From: Lachnospiraceae bacterium
GTDB lineage: Bacteria > Bacillota > Clostridia > Lachnospirales > Lachnospiraceae
Direction of reading: 5' to 3'
Assembly (NCBI GenBank): GCA_024682555.1
Contig: JAIKZD010000011.1
Location: forward strand, 1-37,667
Length of the DNA stretch: 37,667 bases
The notes under the pieces were generated by a model. The model ran no database searches and was not told the origin of the DNA. It was given only the letters and a program-made list of their open reading frames with translations. Position 1 is the stretch's first letter; every line of letters starts with the position of its first letter. The translations under genes and the position numbers were made by a program. Below are positions 25,392 to 34,140 of this stretch, piece after piece.

Positions 25392-27575
25392 TCAAGCATC
25401 GAGTCTCTGCCTCTGCACAAGCTCCGCGAAGAACCCGTCCGCTTCTATGAGTTCATCGTAGGTTCCGTCTTCTATTATCTTTCCGCCATCAAGCACGATT
25501 ATCCTGTCACAGTCCTTTATGGTGCTTAATCTGTGTGCGATCACGATCCTGGTGCACTTTAAGCCTTTTAAGGAATCCGCCACCTTTTTCTGTGTGATAT
25601 TATCAAGGGCGGAGGTTGCCTCATCAAACATCAGTATCTTAGGCTTCGGCGCTACGGCTCTTGCGATCATGAGCCTCTGCTTCTGCCCGCCGGATATTCC
25701 GCCGCTTCCCTCGGATATCATCGTAAACATGCCCATGGGCATCTCCCTGATATCATCGGCCATTCCGGCCATTTCAGCTGCTTCCCACGCATCATCCACG
25801 GTCAGTCCCGGAGCCGATATGACAATATTTTCATAAATGTCTCCCTGAAAAAGCTTTCCGTTCTGGGTCACGGCTCCTATTGACCTTCTCAGCGATTTAA
25901 GATCAAGGCTGTTTATATCCTTGCCGTCATAATAGATCGCCCCCTTCTGCGGCTTCTCAAAACCTAGGAGCAGCCTCATAAGGGTGGACTTTCCGCATCC
26001 TGTTTTTCCCACTATGGCAATGTACTGTCCGGGACGTATCCTTAAGGACAGATCATCAAGGACCAGGGGCATATTCTCGTTGTACCGGAAGGAAATATTG
26101 TTTAACTCAATGCCGCCCGAAAGTTTTGTAACCATCTGCTTGCCCTCGGAGATCTCGGGTACCTCATCGAGAATGGGGCTGACCTGATCGATGACCGGTT
26201 TGATCTGGGCTATATCTATACCGATACCGGCAAGTGCCGAGAAAGCTCCCGATACCATTCCATATGCACTTTGAAATGCATAATACTCTGCCACGGCCAC
26301 ACCGTTTTTCACGGCCAGATAATCAAGGAGCACCGCACCGAGGAGAGTTATGCCCGTGGAGATGACGGGAGCGATCTTTAAAAGGAGGGGAGGATCGTAA
26401 TCAAGCTTTGCCTCCTTTGCGTACAGATTACCCCATCTTGCAAAAGCGCGCTTTTCGGATCCTGATAATCTTATCTTCTGTATGCCGGAAATAAGTGCAA
26501 AGCTCATTCCGCTTTCCTTGGCGGAAAGTTCCATCTGCTCCTTTCTGATCCTCATCTGCAAAAGAACCGTTACCGTCGAGGTAATGACGGTAATAAGTAT
26601 TATGATGATCGACGGTACAACCAGGGCCTTTGCATATTTAAATATCTGCCCTATATATATAAGGGAAAAAACACCCGAAAGAGCCGTGGAAAATACGGAT
26701 GACATAAGCATTGAACAAAGGTTGTTCAGATAGCTCATTTTGGCCGAAAGCTCACCGGCTCCGAAGCGTTTGAAAAAGCCTGCGGGAAGGGACAAAAGCC
26801 TCATCATGGCTGCGGACTCAACGCAGATCTGCATTTTGGTATTAAGCCTCGAAATAACAACGGTCTTTGCCGTGTTAAACAGCATTAAGGACAGACTCAC
26901 ACAGACAAGAAAGACCGCTATGCCCATAAGAGCTCTGTAGCTTTCCGATACTATGACCTTTGAAAAGATGATATTATTGATCTTCGGAAGCAGCATTCCC
27001 GTCAGGGTTACCATCAGTGTGATGATGACAGCGATGGCCACATCATTTTTGGATATGGTCCAGCCGATATATCTTATCAGATCGAGCACATTTATCTTTC
27101 TGAGGGGGAAGGGCTTATAGAATACCAGAGCCGCCTCTTCAAAGTCATCCCTGTTTTCCTTTGTTACCTTTGTCTGTTTACCGGTCTTGGGATCCAGAAA
27201 CACATAACCTCTGACGCCATGGGGAATCAGGGCTATCGGGGTCTCATCGGATCTGCGTACGGTGAGCATTGCGCCGATGGCATCTTCATACCAGTTTTCG
27301 GTAAGACGGACCTCTCTGTACATGATCCCGTTGGGACGCAGAAGAAACTCGAGCTGATCCTCGAATTCCCTGACATTATCGGGTATCTCCCTGGGTTTCA
27401 CGCCATAGTACTTCAAAACGCTCTCTATGGCGTTCTTGGCTATCTGACGTTCATCATTGAGCATCCCGGCGATCCCGGACCCCATTATGGATCCGGCTAT
27501 ATTTATAAAAGAATCTTCAAACAGATCGTTATCGGACTTTTTTCTCTCTTTTATCTGTTCATCAAACCAGCCCAC
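25392..27575 (-). CDS. NHLM-type peptide export ABC transporter, permease/ATPase protein (second component)
   Basis: The 727-residue protein has a soluble N-terminal domain of about 170 residues opening MGWFDEQIKERKK, which is characteristic of the second ABC protein of nitrile-hydratase-leader (NHLM/NHLP) bacteriocin export systems and lacks peptidase residues. A six-helix ABC exporter membrane domain follows (about 170-450). The ATPase domain has Walker A GKTGCGKST (523-531), signature ISGGQKQR, Walker B ILMFDEATSALD and AHRLST, all intact. It starts with GTG at 27575, AAGGA nine bases upstream, 24 bases after the peptidase ABC gene, and probably forms a heterodimer with it in the cell membrane. 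Its own substrate is not evident nearby. Confidence 0.9.
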   Translation of the reverse strand: MGWFDEQIKERKKSDNDLFEDSFINIAGSIMGSGIAGMLNDERQIAKNAIESVLKYYGVKPREIPDNVREFEDQLEFLLRPNGIMYREVRLTENWYEDAIGAMLTVRRSDETPIALIPHGVRGYVFLDPKTGKQTKVTKENRDDFEEAALVFYKPFPLRKINVLDLIRYIGWTISKNDVAIAVIITLMVTLTGMLLPKINNIIFSKVIVSESYRALMGIAVFLVCVSLSLMLFNTAKTVVISRLNTKMQICVESAAMMRLLSLPAGFFKRFGAGELSAKMSYLNNLCSMLMSSVFSTALSGVFSLIYIGQIFKYAKALVVPSIIIILITVITSTVTVLLQMRIRKEQMELSAKESGMSFALISGIQKIRLSGSEKRAFARWGNLYAKEAKLDYDPPLLLKIAPVISTGITLLGAVLLDYLAVKNGVAVAEYYAFQSAYGMVSGAFSALAGIGIDIAQIKPVIDQVSPILDEVPEISEGKQMVTKLSGGIELNNISFRYNENMPLVLDDLSLRIRPGQYIAIVGKTGCGKSTLMRLLLGFEKPQKGAIYYDGKDINSLDLKSLRRSIGAVTQNGKLFQGDIYENIVISAPGLTVDDAWEAAEMAGMADDIREMPMGMFTMISEGSGGISGGQKQRLMIARAVAPKPKILMFDEATSALDNITQKKVADSLKGLKCTRIVIAHRLSTIKDCDRIIVLDGGKIIEDGTYDELIEADGFFAELVQRQRLDA

Positions 27576-27599
27576 TAAAGTTCATCCTTTCAATAGAGA

Positions 27600-29789
27600 T
27601 CAGTCATTTGTAACAAGCGAGGTATAGTAACCGCCCTTTTTATACAGTTCGTCATGAGTACCGCGTTCAACCACCCTGCCTTTATCAAGAACGATTATCT
27701 CATCACAGTCTCTTATGGTACTGAGCCTGTGAGCGACAACTATACAGGTGATCCCCCTGTCTTCTATGGCCTTTACAACCTCAAATTCGGTCTTTGCATC
27801 AAGAGCGGAGGTTGCCTCATCAAGGATTATGATCGTCGGATCCTGGGCAAGGACTCTGGCTATCTCCAGACGCTGCCTCTGACCGCCGGAAAAATCCTTT
27901 CCGCCCTCGGTAAGCCTGTACTGATAGCCTCCGTCACGCATCATTATATCCTCATGGATCCTTGCGTCTCTTGCGGCCATGATCATCTCAAAGTCCTCGA
28001 TGGAGCTGTCCCACATCTTTATGTTATTTGCGATGGTATCCTCAAATATTATGATATCCTGATCGACTACCGCAAGAGATCCGGTAAAAACGCTCCTGTC
28101 TATATCTTCCTGGTTTTTCCCGTCAAAAACTATGCTTCCGGACCAGGGTTTGTAAAGACCCGATATGAGCTTTGCGATGGTTGATTTTCCGCAGCCCGAT
28201 GCTCCGACCAGAGCCACCTTTCCGCCTTTTTTGACGGAAAGACTGAAATCCTTTATCAGGGGCTCGGCAAGCTTTGAATATCCGAAAGTGATGTTTTTCA
28301 TCTCTATCTCACCGGAGAGTTTCCCATACTCGGTATCCTTATCATCCGATATCTCCGGTTCGTCCCTGACAGCCTCGGGATACTGCATGACATCCTCGAT
28401 CCTCTCCATCTGGGTCCTCATTTCCATGATGGTCTGACCCGCACCTATGAGAGAATCCGCCGGCGTCGTAAACAGGGTCAGAAAGCCCTGAAAGGCCGAT
28501 ATCATACCCACCGTAAACTGGCCGTTCATGGTAAGGAACACGCCGAGTATCAGGATAAGATTTCCCGTGATCCCCGATACCATCCCCGGAATGAGTCCGA
28601 GCTCATAATTCATCTTCTGAAATTTTATGTTCTGCATATTAACGGATGCCTGATAGCCTGACCATTTATGGAAAAAACCGTTTTCGGCCCCGCTGCTTTT
28701 TATGGTCTCTATCATCTCGATACCGGAAACGGTGGCTCCGGCCAGTTTTCCCGAATCACGCATCATGACCCTGGTGATATTCACCCTCTTCTCCGAGATT
28801 ATCCTGGACAAAAACAGATTGATAAAAATGGAGAATATGCCCACAAAAGAAAGCATTACACTGTATCTGAGCATGACCACCAGATAGAACACCATCATAA
28901 CGGAATCAAGAAAAAGAGGCGCAACCGTATCTATGAGACTTCCGGCAACAGTGGCATTTGATGACTGGCGCTGCTGGATGTCCCCTGCCATCCTCTGCGA
29001 AAAGAAGTCCATCGGAAGTCTCAGTACCTTCCACATATAGGATGTATTTCCCACTGCCGCAAATTTACCGTTGATCCTTAAGGAACAGATAGTCTGTATC
29101 CACAGTACCGTGATCTGTATGACAGAAAAAACCGCAAAGAAGATAAAAAAAGGCGTAACAAGACCCGGTGAGTGGTTTGTGAGAAGCACATCGATAAATA
29201 TCCTGTTAAGCACGGGTGAGATGAGTTCCATAAGATGAGTCAGTACCATTGTTACCGCAACAAAAATAACAGCGGTCTTTGCGCCCTTTAATCTTTTTAA
29301 CGCAAATTCCACCACGCTCTTCTTTTTGCCGCCGGGTTCAAAGCCTTCTTCCGGTTCAAACATCAGACAGATGCCGGTAAAGGATCTGTCAAACTCCTCT
29401 TTGCTGATGACAATGCTTCCCCTTGCGGGGTCGTTTAAGAACACCTTATTGCCCTTCACTCCGTTCATGACCACAAAGTGATTAAACTCCCAGTGCACTA
29501 TGCACGGAAATTCACCCTCTTCGTAAAGAGTTTCCGGCTCCACTCTGTATCCGTTCGCGGAAAGGCCGTAACTCCTTGCGGCAAGAAGTATGTTCTTTGC
29601 ATTCGAACCGTCCCGTGAAACTCCGCAGTCGGATCTCACCTGTTCAAGAGGGATCCACCTGTCATAATAGGCAAGTATCATGGTAAGACAGGCGGCGCCG
29701 CATTCAAGGGCCTCCATCTGCATGACCACCGGGACTTTTGCTTTTCCGTTTTTGACCGGTTTTTTAATCTCTTCTTTTTCAGACATCAT
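27600..29789 (-). CDS. NHLM-type peptidase-containing ABC exporter (C39 peptidase-permease-ATPase)
   Basis: The 729-residue protein has three parts. The N-terminal C39 peptidase has its catalytic set intact: oxyanion Gln24, Cys30 in MEALECGAACLTM, His104 in WEFNHFVVMNG and Asp120 in LNDPARG. Such peptidases cut leader peptides after Gly-Gly/Gly-Ala during export. A six-helix membrane domain (about 165-440) and an ATPase follow, with Walker A GASGCGKST (529-537), signature SGGQRQR, Walker B IIILDEATSALD and AHRLST. Start could be ATG 29789 or the next codon 29786, which has better spacing from AAGGA. It follows the HlyD-like stub by 7 bases. No precursor peptide or maturation enzyme is encoded next to it. 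Confidence 0.92.
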   Translation of the reverse strand: MMSEKEEIKKPVKNGKAKVPVVMQMEALECGAACLTMILAYYDRWIPLEQVRSDCGVSRDGSNAKNILLAARSYGLSANGYRVEPETLYEEGEFPCIVHWEFNHFVVMNGVKGNKVFLNDPARGSIVISKEEFDRSFTGICLMFEPEEGFEPGGKKKSVVEFALKRLKGAKTAVIFVAVTMVLTHLMELISPVLNRIFIDVLLTNHSPGLVTPFFIFFAVFSVIQITVLWIQTICSLRINGKFAAVGNTSYMWKVLRLPMDFFSQRMAGDIQQRQSSNATVAGSLIDTVAPLFLDSVMMVFYLVVMLRYSVMLSFVGIFSIFINLFLSRIISEKRVNITRVMMRDSGKLAGATVSGIEMIETIKSSGAENGFFHKWSGYQASVNMQNIKFQKMNYELGLIPGMVSGITGNLILILGVFLTMNGQFTVGMISAFQGFLTLFTTPADSLIGAGQTIMEMRTQMERIEDVMQYPEAVRDEPEISDDKDTEYGKLSGEIEMKNITFGYSKLAEPLIKDFSLSVKKGGKVALVGASGCGKSTIAKLISGLYKPWSGSIVFDGKNQEDIDRSVFTGSLAVVDQDIIIFEDTIANNIKMWDSSIEDFEMIMAARDARIHEDIMMRDGGYQYRLTEGGKDFSGGQRQRLEIARVLAQDPTIIILDEATSALDAKTEFEVVKAIEDRGITCIVVAHRLSTIRDCDEIIVLDKGRVVERGTHDELYKKGGYYTSLVTND

Positions 29790-29796
29790 ATATCCT

Positions 29797-30033
29797 TCAA
29801 TTGATCAGATAACTTATGGGATGTATCATTTCGGTAACACCGTCTGCATTCTGTACGGGGATCGTGCCCAGAGCGGCCCAGATGATGACCCCTGCAAACA
29901 AAAGAATGATCCCTGCCATGAACAGCCATACCCCGCTTGGGACAACCCTGATATAGTCATCCAGCTGTTCCGGCGAGGAAATCCTCTCCATGCTTTTTTC
30001 TCTGAAAATACCTTTGTTGTTTTTTTCAGCCAT
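29797..30033 (-). CDS. truncated HlyD-like secretion-partner stub (single transmembrane helix)
   Basis: The 78-residue protein opens MAEKNNKGIFREKSMERISS and continues PEQLDDYIRVV, the recognisable N-terminus of the HlyD-type secretion protein of NHLM export systems. One hydrophobic helix follows (about 34-56, VWLFMAGIILLFAGVIIWAA). The protein then stops within about 20 residues (VTEMIHPISYLIN), where the family normally has its periplasmic-type beta/lipoyl portion. There is no room for that part before the next gene, so it is deleted, not frameshifted. The start is ATG 30033 with GGAGA six bases upstream; longer in-frame translation to 30126 lies in the serA terminator region. It may still be expressed as a small membrane protein. 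Confidence 0.8.
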   Translation of the reverse strand: MAEKNNKGIFREKSMERISSPEQLDDYIRVVPSGVWLFMAGIILLFAGVIIWAALGTIPVQNADGVTEMIHPISYLIN

Positions 30034-30060
30034 GCGGATTCTCCATTCATGCTTCAACTG

Positions 30061-30083
30061 AAAAGGCAGGTCAAAACCTGCCC
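30061..30083 (-). terminator. hairpin terminator after serA
   Basis: On the minus strand GGCAGGT/ACCTGCC forms a perfect 7-base stem with a 4-base loop, followed by TTTT. It starts about 47 bases after the serA stop and lies just before the ribosome binding site of the HlyD-like stub, so it should limit read-through from the amino-acid operon into the export cassette. Confidence 0.6.
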
Positions 30084-30129
30084 GTTCACATTTACAAACG
30101 GACAGCCGTGAAAGCCGACCGCTCAAAAA

Positions 30130-31293
30130 TTATTTTACAACTCTGACTCTTATAACGCCGTCGATAGCCTGGAGTTTTCCGACTATCTCGTCGGTGATCT
30201 CGGATTCGACGTCCATCATCGTATAGGCATAATCACCTTTGGATTTGTTTATCATGTCGGTAATGTTGATACCAAGGTCACCGAAATTAGCCGTAAACTT
30301 TGTGATCATGTTGGCTATGTTCCTGTGATGTATGGCAACTCTTCCCGCCGCCTGGCAGACACCCATGTCGGCCTTGGGGAAGTTGACGGAATTATTGATA
30401 TTCCCGTTCTCGAGATAATCCATCAGTTCCTTGACCGCCATCTTGGCACAGTTATCCTCGGATTCCTCCGTTGAAGCTCCGAGATGAGGTATCACTATGC
30501 ATCCCTCCGCTCCCGCGGTTGTGGGATTCGGAAAATCCGATACGTACTTTCTTATCTTTCCGCTCTTTATCCCTTCAAGTACAGCCTCTTCATCAACCAG
30601 AAGATCCCTTGCAAAGTTAAGGAGAATGACTCCGTCCTTCATCCTGCTTATGGCTTCTTTGTTGATGGTATTTCTGGTGGAGTCCATGAGAGGAACATGG
30701 ATAGTGATGATATCGCACTCCTCATATATCTCCTCCACATTCAGCACGTGCTTGATGTCTCTTGAAAGATTCCAGGCTGCATCCACGGAAATATAGGGAT
30801 CGTAGCCGCATACATCCATTCCCATGTGTTTGGCGGCGTTTGCAACTCTCACACCGATGGCTCCGAGACCTATGATGCCTATCTTCTTGTTCATGATCTC
30901 CGTGCCCGCAAATTTCTTCTTTTCCTTTTCGGCAGCCTTGGCAATGTTCTCATCATCCTTGTTTGCCTTGACCCACTCTATGCCTCCCACAACGTCTCTT
31001 GACGCAAGGAGCATTCCGGCAAAAACAAGCTCTTTTACCCCGTTGGCATTTGCTCCGGGTGTGTTGAAAACGACTATGCCTCTTTTTGCACACTCCTCAA
31101 GGGGGATATTGTTAACCCCTGCACCGGCCCTTGCGATGGCAAGCAGACCGTCCGGGAACTCCATGTCATGCATGGATGCGGATCTTACGAGGACGCCCTG
31201 CGCCTCGTTTATATCCTCTGTTTTTTCAAAATTGCCCGTAAATTTCTCGATACCTACTGCTGATATATCATTTAAACATGCATATTTAAACAT
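30130..31293 (-). CDS. serA: D-3-phosphoglycerate dehydrogenase
   Basis: This enzyme oxidises 3-phosphoglycerate to 3-phosphohydroxypyruvate with NAD+, the first step of serine synthesis. The 387-residue short form has a catalytic domain, the NAD fold IGIIGLGAIGVRVANAAKHMG, the substrate Arg in LLNFARDLLVDEE, the catalytic His in CIVIPHLGASTEESE, and a C-terminal ACT domain (about residues 320-387, ending GKLQAIDGVIRVRVV) likely to sense serine. The extra intervening domain of the long form is absent. Its ATG shares one base with the serC stop (TAATG), giving tight coupling. Confidence 0.96.
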   Translation of the reverse strand: MFKYACLNDISAVGIEKFTGNFEKTEDINEAQGVLVRSASMHDMEFPDGLLAIARAGAGVNNIPLEECAKRGIVVFNTPGANANGVKELVFAGMLLASRDVVGGIEWVKANKDDENIAKAAEKEKKKFAGTEIMNKKIGIIGLGAIGVRVANAAKHMGMDVCGYDPYISVDAAWNLSRDIKHVLNVEEIYEECDIITIHVPLMDSTRNTINKEAISRMKDGVILLNFARDLLVDEEAVLEGIKSGKIRKYVSDFPNPTTAGAEGCIVIPHLGASTEESEDNCAKMAVKELMDYLENGNINNSVNFPKADMGVCQAAGRVAIHHRNIANMITKFTANFGDLGINITDMINKSKGDYAYTMMDVESEITDEIVGKLQAIDGVIRVRVVK

Positions 31294-32375
31294 TACGCAT
31301 TCTCCTCTTCGAATTTTCTCATAAACGAAACGAGGGCTTCAACTCCCTCGACGGGCATTGCATTGTAGATCGATGCCCTCATTCCGCCCACGCTCCTGTG
31401 GCCCTTTAAGCTCACAAGACCGTTTTCCGCAGCTTCCTTGACAAACTTTGCATCAAGCTCATCGTTTCCGGTGATAAAAGGTACATTCATGAGAGATCTG
31501 GAATCCTTTTCAACCGTTCCCTTAAAGAGGACCGAACTGTCAAGAAAATCATAAAGGATCTTTGCCTTTTTCTCATTCCTGTCACGCATGGCCGTAAGTC
31601 CGCCCATCTTCTCTATCCACTTAAACACCTTGCCGCAGATATAGATCCCGTATGCGGGAGGGGTGTTATACAGTGAATCCGCATCGGCGTGAGTCTTATA
31701 CTTAAGCATAGTGGGAGTTCCTTCAAGTGTATCCTCGGTTATCAGATCTTCTCTGATGATGACGATAACAACACCTGCGGGTCCGATATTCTTCTGTACA
31801 CCACCGTATATGAGGCCGTACTTTGTAACATCCACGGGCTCCGAAAGGAAGCAGGAGGATACATCGGCTACCAGGGTCTTTCCCTTGGTGTTGGGAAGGG
31901 TCTTAAACTTGGTGCCGTATATCGTATTGTTCTCACAGATGTATACATAGTCTGCATCGGGTGAAACAGGAAGATCCGAACAGTCGGGAATATATGAGAA
32001 GGTCTTATCTTCCGAAGAGGCTATGGCATTTGCTTTTCCGTAGATCTGGGCTTCTTTCCAGGCCTTCTTGGCCCACTGTCCCGTAATGATATAATCCGCA
32101 ACCCTGTTCTTCATGAGGTTCATGGGGATCATGGCAAACTGCTGGCTGGCACCTCCCTGTAAAAACAGGACCCTGTAATTATCCGGGATACCCATAAGGG
32201 ATCTCAGATCCTTTTCCGCCTCCTTGATGATCGCATCATAGGTCTTTGAACGATGGCTCATCTCCATAACGGACATTCCGCTGCCTCTGTAATCAAGCAT
32301 CTCATCCGCTGCTTCCCTCAGAACTTCCTCGGGCAATACGGCAGGTCCTGCCGAAAAGTTGTACACTCTGCTCAA
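31293..32375 (-). CDS. serC: phosphoserine aminotransferase
   Basis: This PLP enzyme makes phosphoserine from 3-phosphohydroxypyruvate and glutamate. The 360 residues begin SRVYNFSAGPAVLPEEVL and carry the PLP lysine in YGGVQKNIGPAGV, LFLQGGASQQFAMIPMN, and the C-terminal HRSVGGMRASIYNAMP. The start is TTG at 32375, with AGGAGG nine bases upstream; no ATG exists at the conserved N-terminus. The ribosome binding site sits in the loop of a small inverted repeat (32378-32398), which with the TTG start may tune expression. serB is not in the window. Confidence 0.96.
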   Translation of the reverse strand: MSRVYNFSAGPAVLPEEVLREAADEMLDYRGSGMSVMEMSHRSKTYDAIIKEAEKDLRSLMGIPDNYRVLFLQGGASQQFAMIPMNLMKNRVADYIITGQWAKKAWKEAQIYGKANAIASSEDKTFSYIPDCSDLPVSPDADYVYICENNTIYGTKFKTLPNTKGKTLVADVSSCFLSEPVDVTKYGLIYGGVQKNIGPAGVVIVIIREDLITEDTLEGTPTMLKYKTHADADSLYNTPPAYGIYICGKVFKWIEKMGGLTAMRDRNEKKAKILYDFLDSSVLFKGTVEKDSRSLMNVPFITGNDELDAKFVKEAAENGLVSLKGHRSVGGMRASIYNAMPVEGVEALVSFMRKFEEENA

Positions 32376-32377
32376 TG

Positions 32378-32398
32378 TATAACGCCTCCTTTGTTATA
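32378..32398 (-). promoter_or_regulatory. inverted repeat with the serC ribosome binding site in its loop
   Basis: TATAAC and GTTATA (6-base perfect arms) flank a 9-base loop that contains AAAGGAGGC on the transcribed strand. The arms are AU-rich and weak. The ribosome binding site is displayed rather than hidden. Confidence 0.35.
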
Positions 32399-32421
32399 TG
32401 TAAATTTTTTCATAATCATAT

Positions 32422-34095
32422 TTACTGTTTCATGTCCGATCCGTCAAAAGCTTCCGAGATAGGTGCCCCGGCGGGAACCATGGGGAATACCTTGTCATCC
32501 TGATCGATGACTGCCTCTATGAGAACGGGCTCATTAAGCGACAGTGCCCAGGAAAGGGTATCCGCAACCTCTTCTTTTTTTGTGATCCTCCTTGCCTTGC
32601 AGCCCAGGGCTTCCGCGACCTTACAATAATCCACCTTATCCGAGAGGATCGTGCTTGAATATCTCCTGTCATAGAAAAGGGTCTGCCACTGTCTTACCAT
32701 TCCGAGCACCGAATTGTTTATCACGATCTCGATGATGGGAATATTGAAACTGCTTGCGGTGGCGAGTTCGTTCATGTTCATGCGAAAACAGCCGTCACCC
32801 GCTATGTTTATGACCTTTTTATCGCTTCTGCCCACCTTTGCACCGATGGAGGCACCCAGTCCGTAGCCCATTGTGCCGAGTCCGCCCGAGGATATAAAAG
32901 TCCTCGGCTCCTTGTATCTGTAGTACTGTGCCGCCCACATCTGATGCTGGCCCACATCCGTGGTTATTATGGCATCTCCTTCCGTAAGCCTGTACAGCTC
33001 CTCGATGACATAAGGACAGGTAAGGGTCGAATGATCATAGTCAAGAGGATACTTTTCCTTAAGATCCTCTACAAACTTTATCCATTCACCATGATCCTGA
33101 TCCTCAAGCTTTGAATTAAGATCTTTGAGTACTTCCTTAACATCGCCTATAACGCTTACATTACATTTGATATTCTTGTTGATCTCCGCGGGATCGATAT
33201 CAATGTGTATGATCTTTGCACCGGTGGCAAACTTCCTGGCATTGCCGATAACACGGTCCGAGAATCTCGCACCTATGGCGATCAGAAGATCACACTGGCT
33301 CACTCCGAAATTGGAAGCCTTGGTGCCGTGCATGCCTATCATTCCGGTATAAAGCGGATCTCTTCCGTCAAATCCGCCTTTTCCCATAAGGGTATCACAT
33401 ACCGGAGCATCGATCTTATGGGCAAATTCCTTTAATTCCTCACAGGCTCCCGAGATAACGGTTCCGCCTCCGGTGTAAATAAAAGGTTTTTTGGCCTTTG
33501 AGATGAGCCTGATCGCTTTATCGATATCCTCATCGGTATATCTCCTGACCTGCGGAAGCTTTTCGGGAGTCTTACTCTTAAATTCTGCCTTTGCGGCCGT
33601 CACATCCTTGGTGATATCCACGATCACCGGACCCGGACGCCCCGAGGTTGCTATGCTGAATGCTTTTCTCAATGTGTCCGCCAGAACATTTACATCCTTG
33701 ACGATATATCCGTGCTTGGTTATCGGCATGGTGATGCCGGCTATGTCAACCTCCTGGAAGGTATCCTTGCCAAGCAGGGGCAGGGCCACGTTTGCTGTAA
33801 TTGCGATAAGAGGGACGGAATCCATATAGGCGGTTGCGATTCCCGTCACGAGATTTGTGGCACCGGGGCCCGAGGTCGCAAAACATACGCCCGGCTTTCC
33901 GGTGGCTCTCGCATAGCCGTCTGCCGCATGGGCAGCTCCCTGTTCATGGGAAGTGAGATAATGTTTGATACTGTCTCTGTAATCATATAAGGTATCGTAA
34001 ATATTCAGAATGGTCCCTCCGGGATAACCGAAAACGGTATCCACTCCGTTCTCCTTCAGAACCTCCATTACGATCTCCGAACCTGTAAGCAGCAT
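32422..34095 (-). CDS. ilvB: acetolactate synthase large (catalytic) subunit
   Basis: This thiamine-diphosphate enzyme condenses two pyruvates, or pyruvate and 2-oxobutyrate, in valine/leucine/isoleucine synthesis. The 557 residues show FGYPGGTILNIYD, the catalytic Glu51 in TSHEQGAAHAADGYAR, and the cofactor motif GDGCFRMNMNELATA; the biosynthetic form is supported by the operon. The regulatory small subunit (ilvN) is not next to it: serC follows 46 bases later. ATG at 34095 with AGGAG seven bases upstream. Confidence 0.95.
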   Translation of the reverse strand: MLLTGSEIVMEVLKENGVDTVFGYPGGTILNIYDTLYDYRDSIKHYLTSHEQGAAHAADGYARATGKPGVCFATSGPGATNLVTGIATAYMDSVPLIAITANVALPLLGKDTFQEVDIAGITMPITKHGYIVKDVNVLADTLRKAFSIATSGRPGPVIVDITKDVTAAKAEFKSKTPEKLPQVRRYTDEDIDKAIRLISKAKKPFIYTGGGTVISGACEELKEFAHKIDAPVCDTLMGKGGFDGRDPLYTGMIGMHGTKASNFGVSQCDLLIAIGARFSDRVIGNARKFATGAKIIHIDIDPAEINKNIKCNVSVIGDVKEVLKDLNSKLEDQDHGEWIKFVEDLKEKYPLDYDHSTLTCPYVIEELYRLTEGDAIITTDVGQHQMWAAQYYRYKEPRTFISSGGLGTMGYGLGASIGAKVGRSDKKVINIAGDGCFRMNMNELATASSFNIPIIEIVINNSVLGMVRQWQTLFYDRRYSSTILSDKVDYCKVAEALGCKARRITKKEEVADTLSWALSLNEPVLIEAVIDQDDKVFPMVPAGAPISEAFDGSDMKQ

Positions 34096-34140
34096 GTGTT
34101 TTCTCCTTATATCCTATCCGGCTGTTTAGGCCGTAATATA

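Noticed and set aside
30034-30126. Longer N-terminus for the HlyD-like stub
   Set aside because: The extra 31 residues come from the serA terminator hairpin region, while a well-spaced ribosome binding site precedes the ATG at 30033 and the family N-terminus begins there.
25000-30130. Recent mobile-element insertion carrying the export cassette
   Set aside because: No transposase, integrase, terminal inverted repeats, tRNA target or direct repeats were seen; only the gene order suggests insertion.
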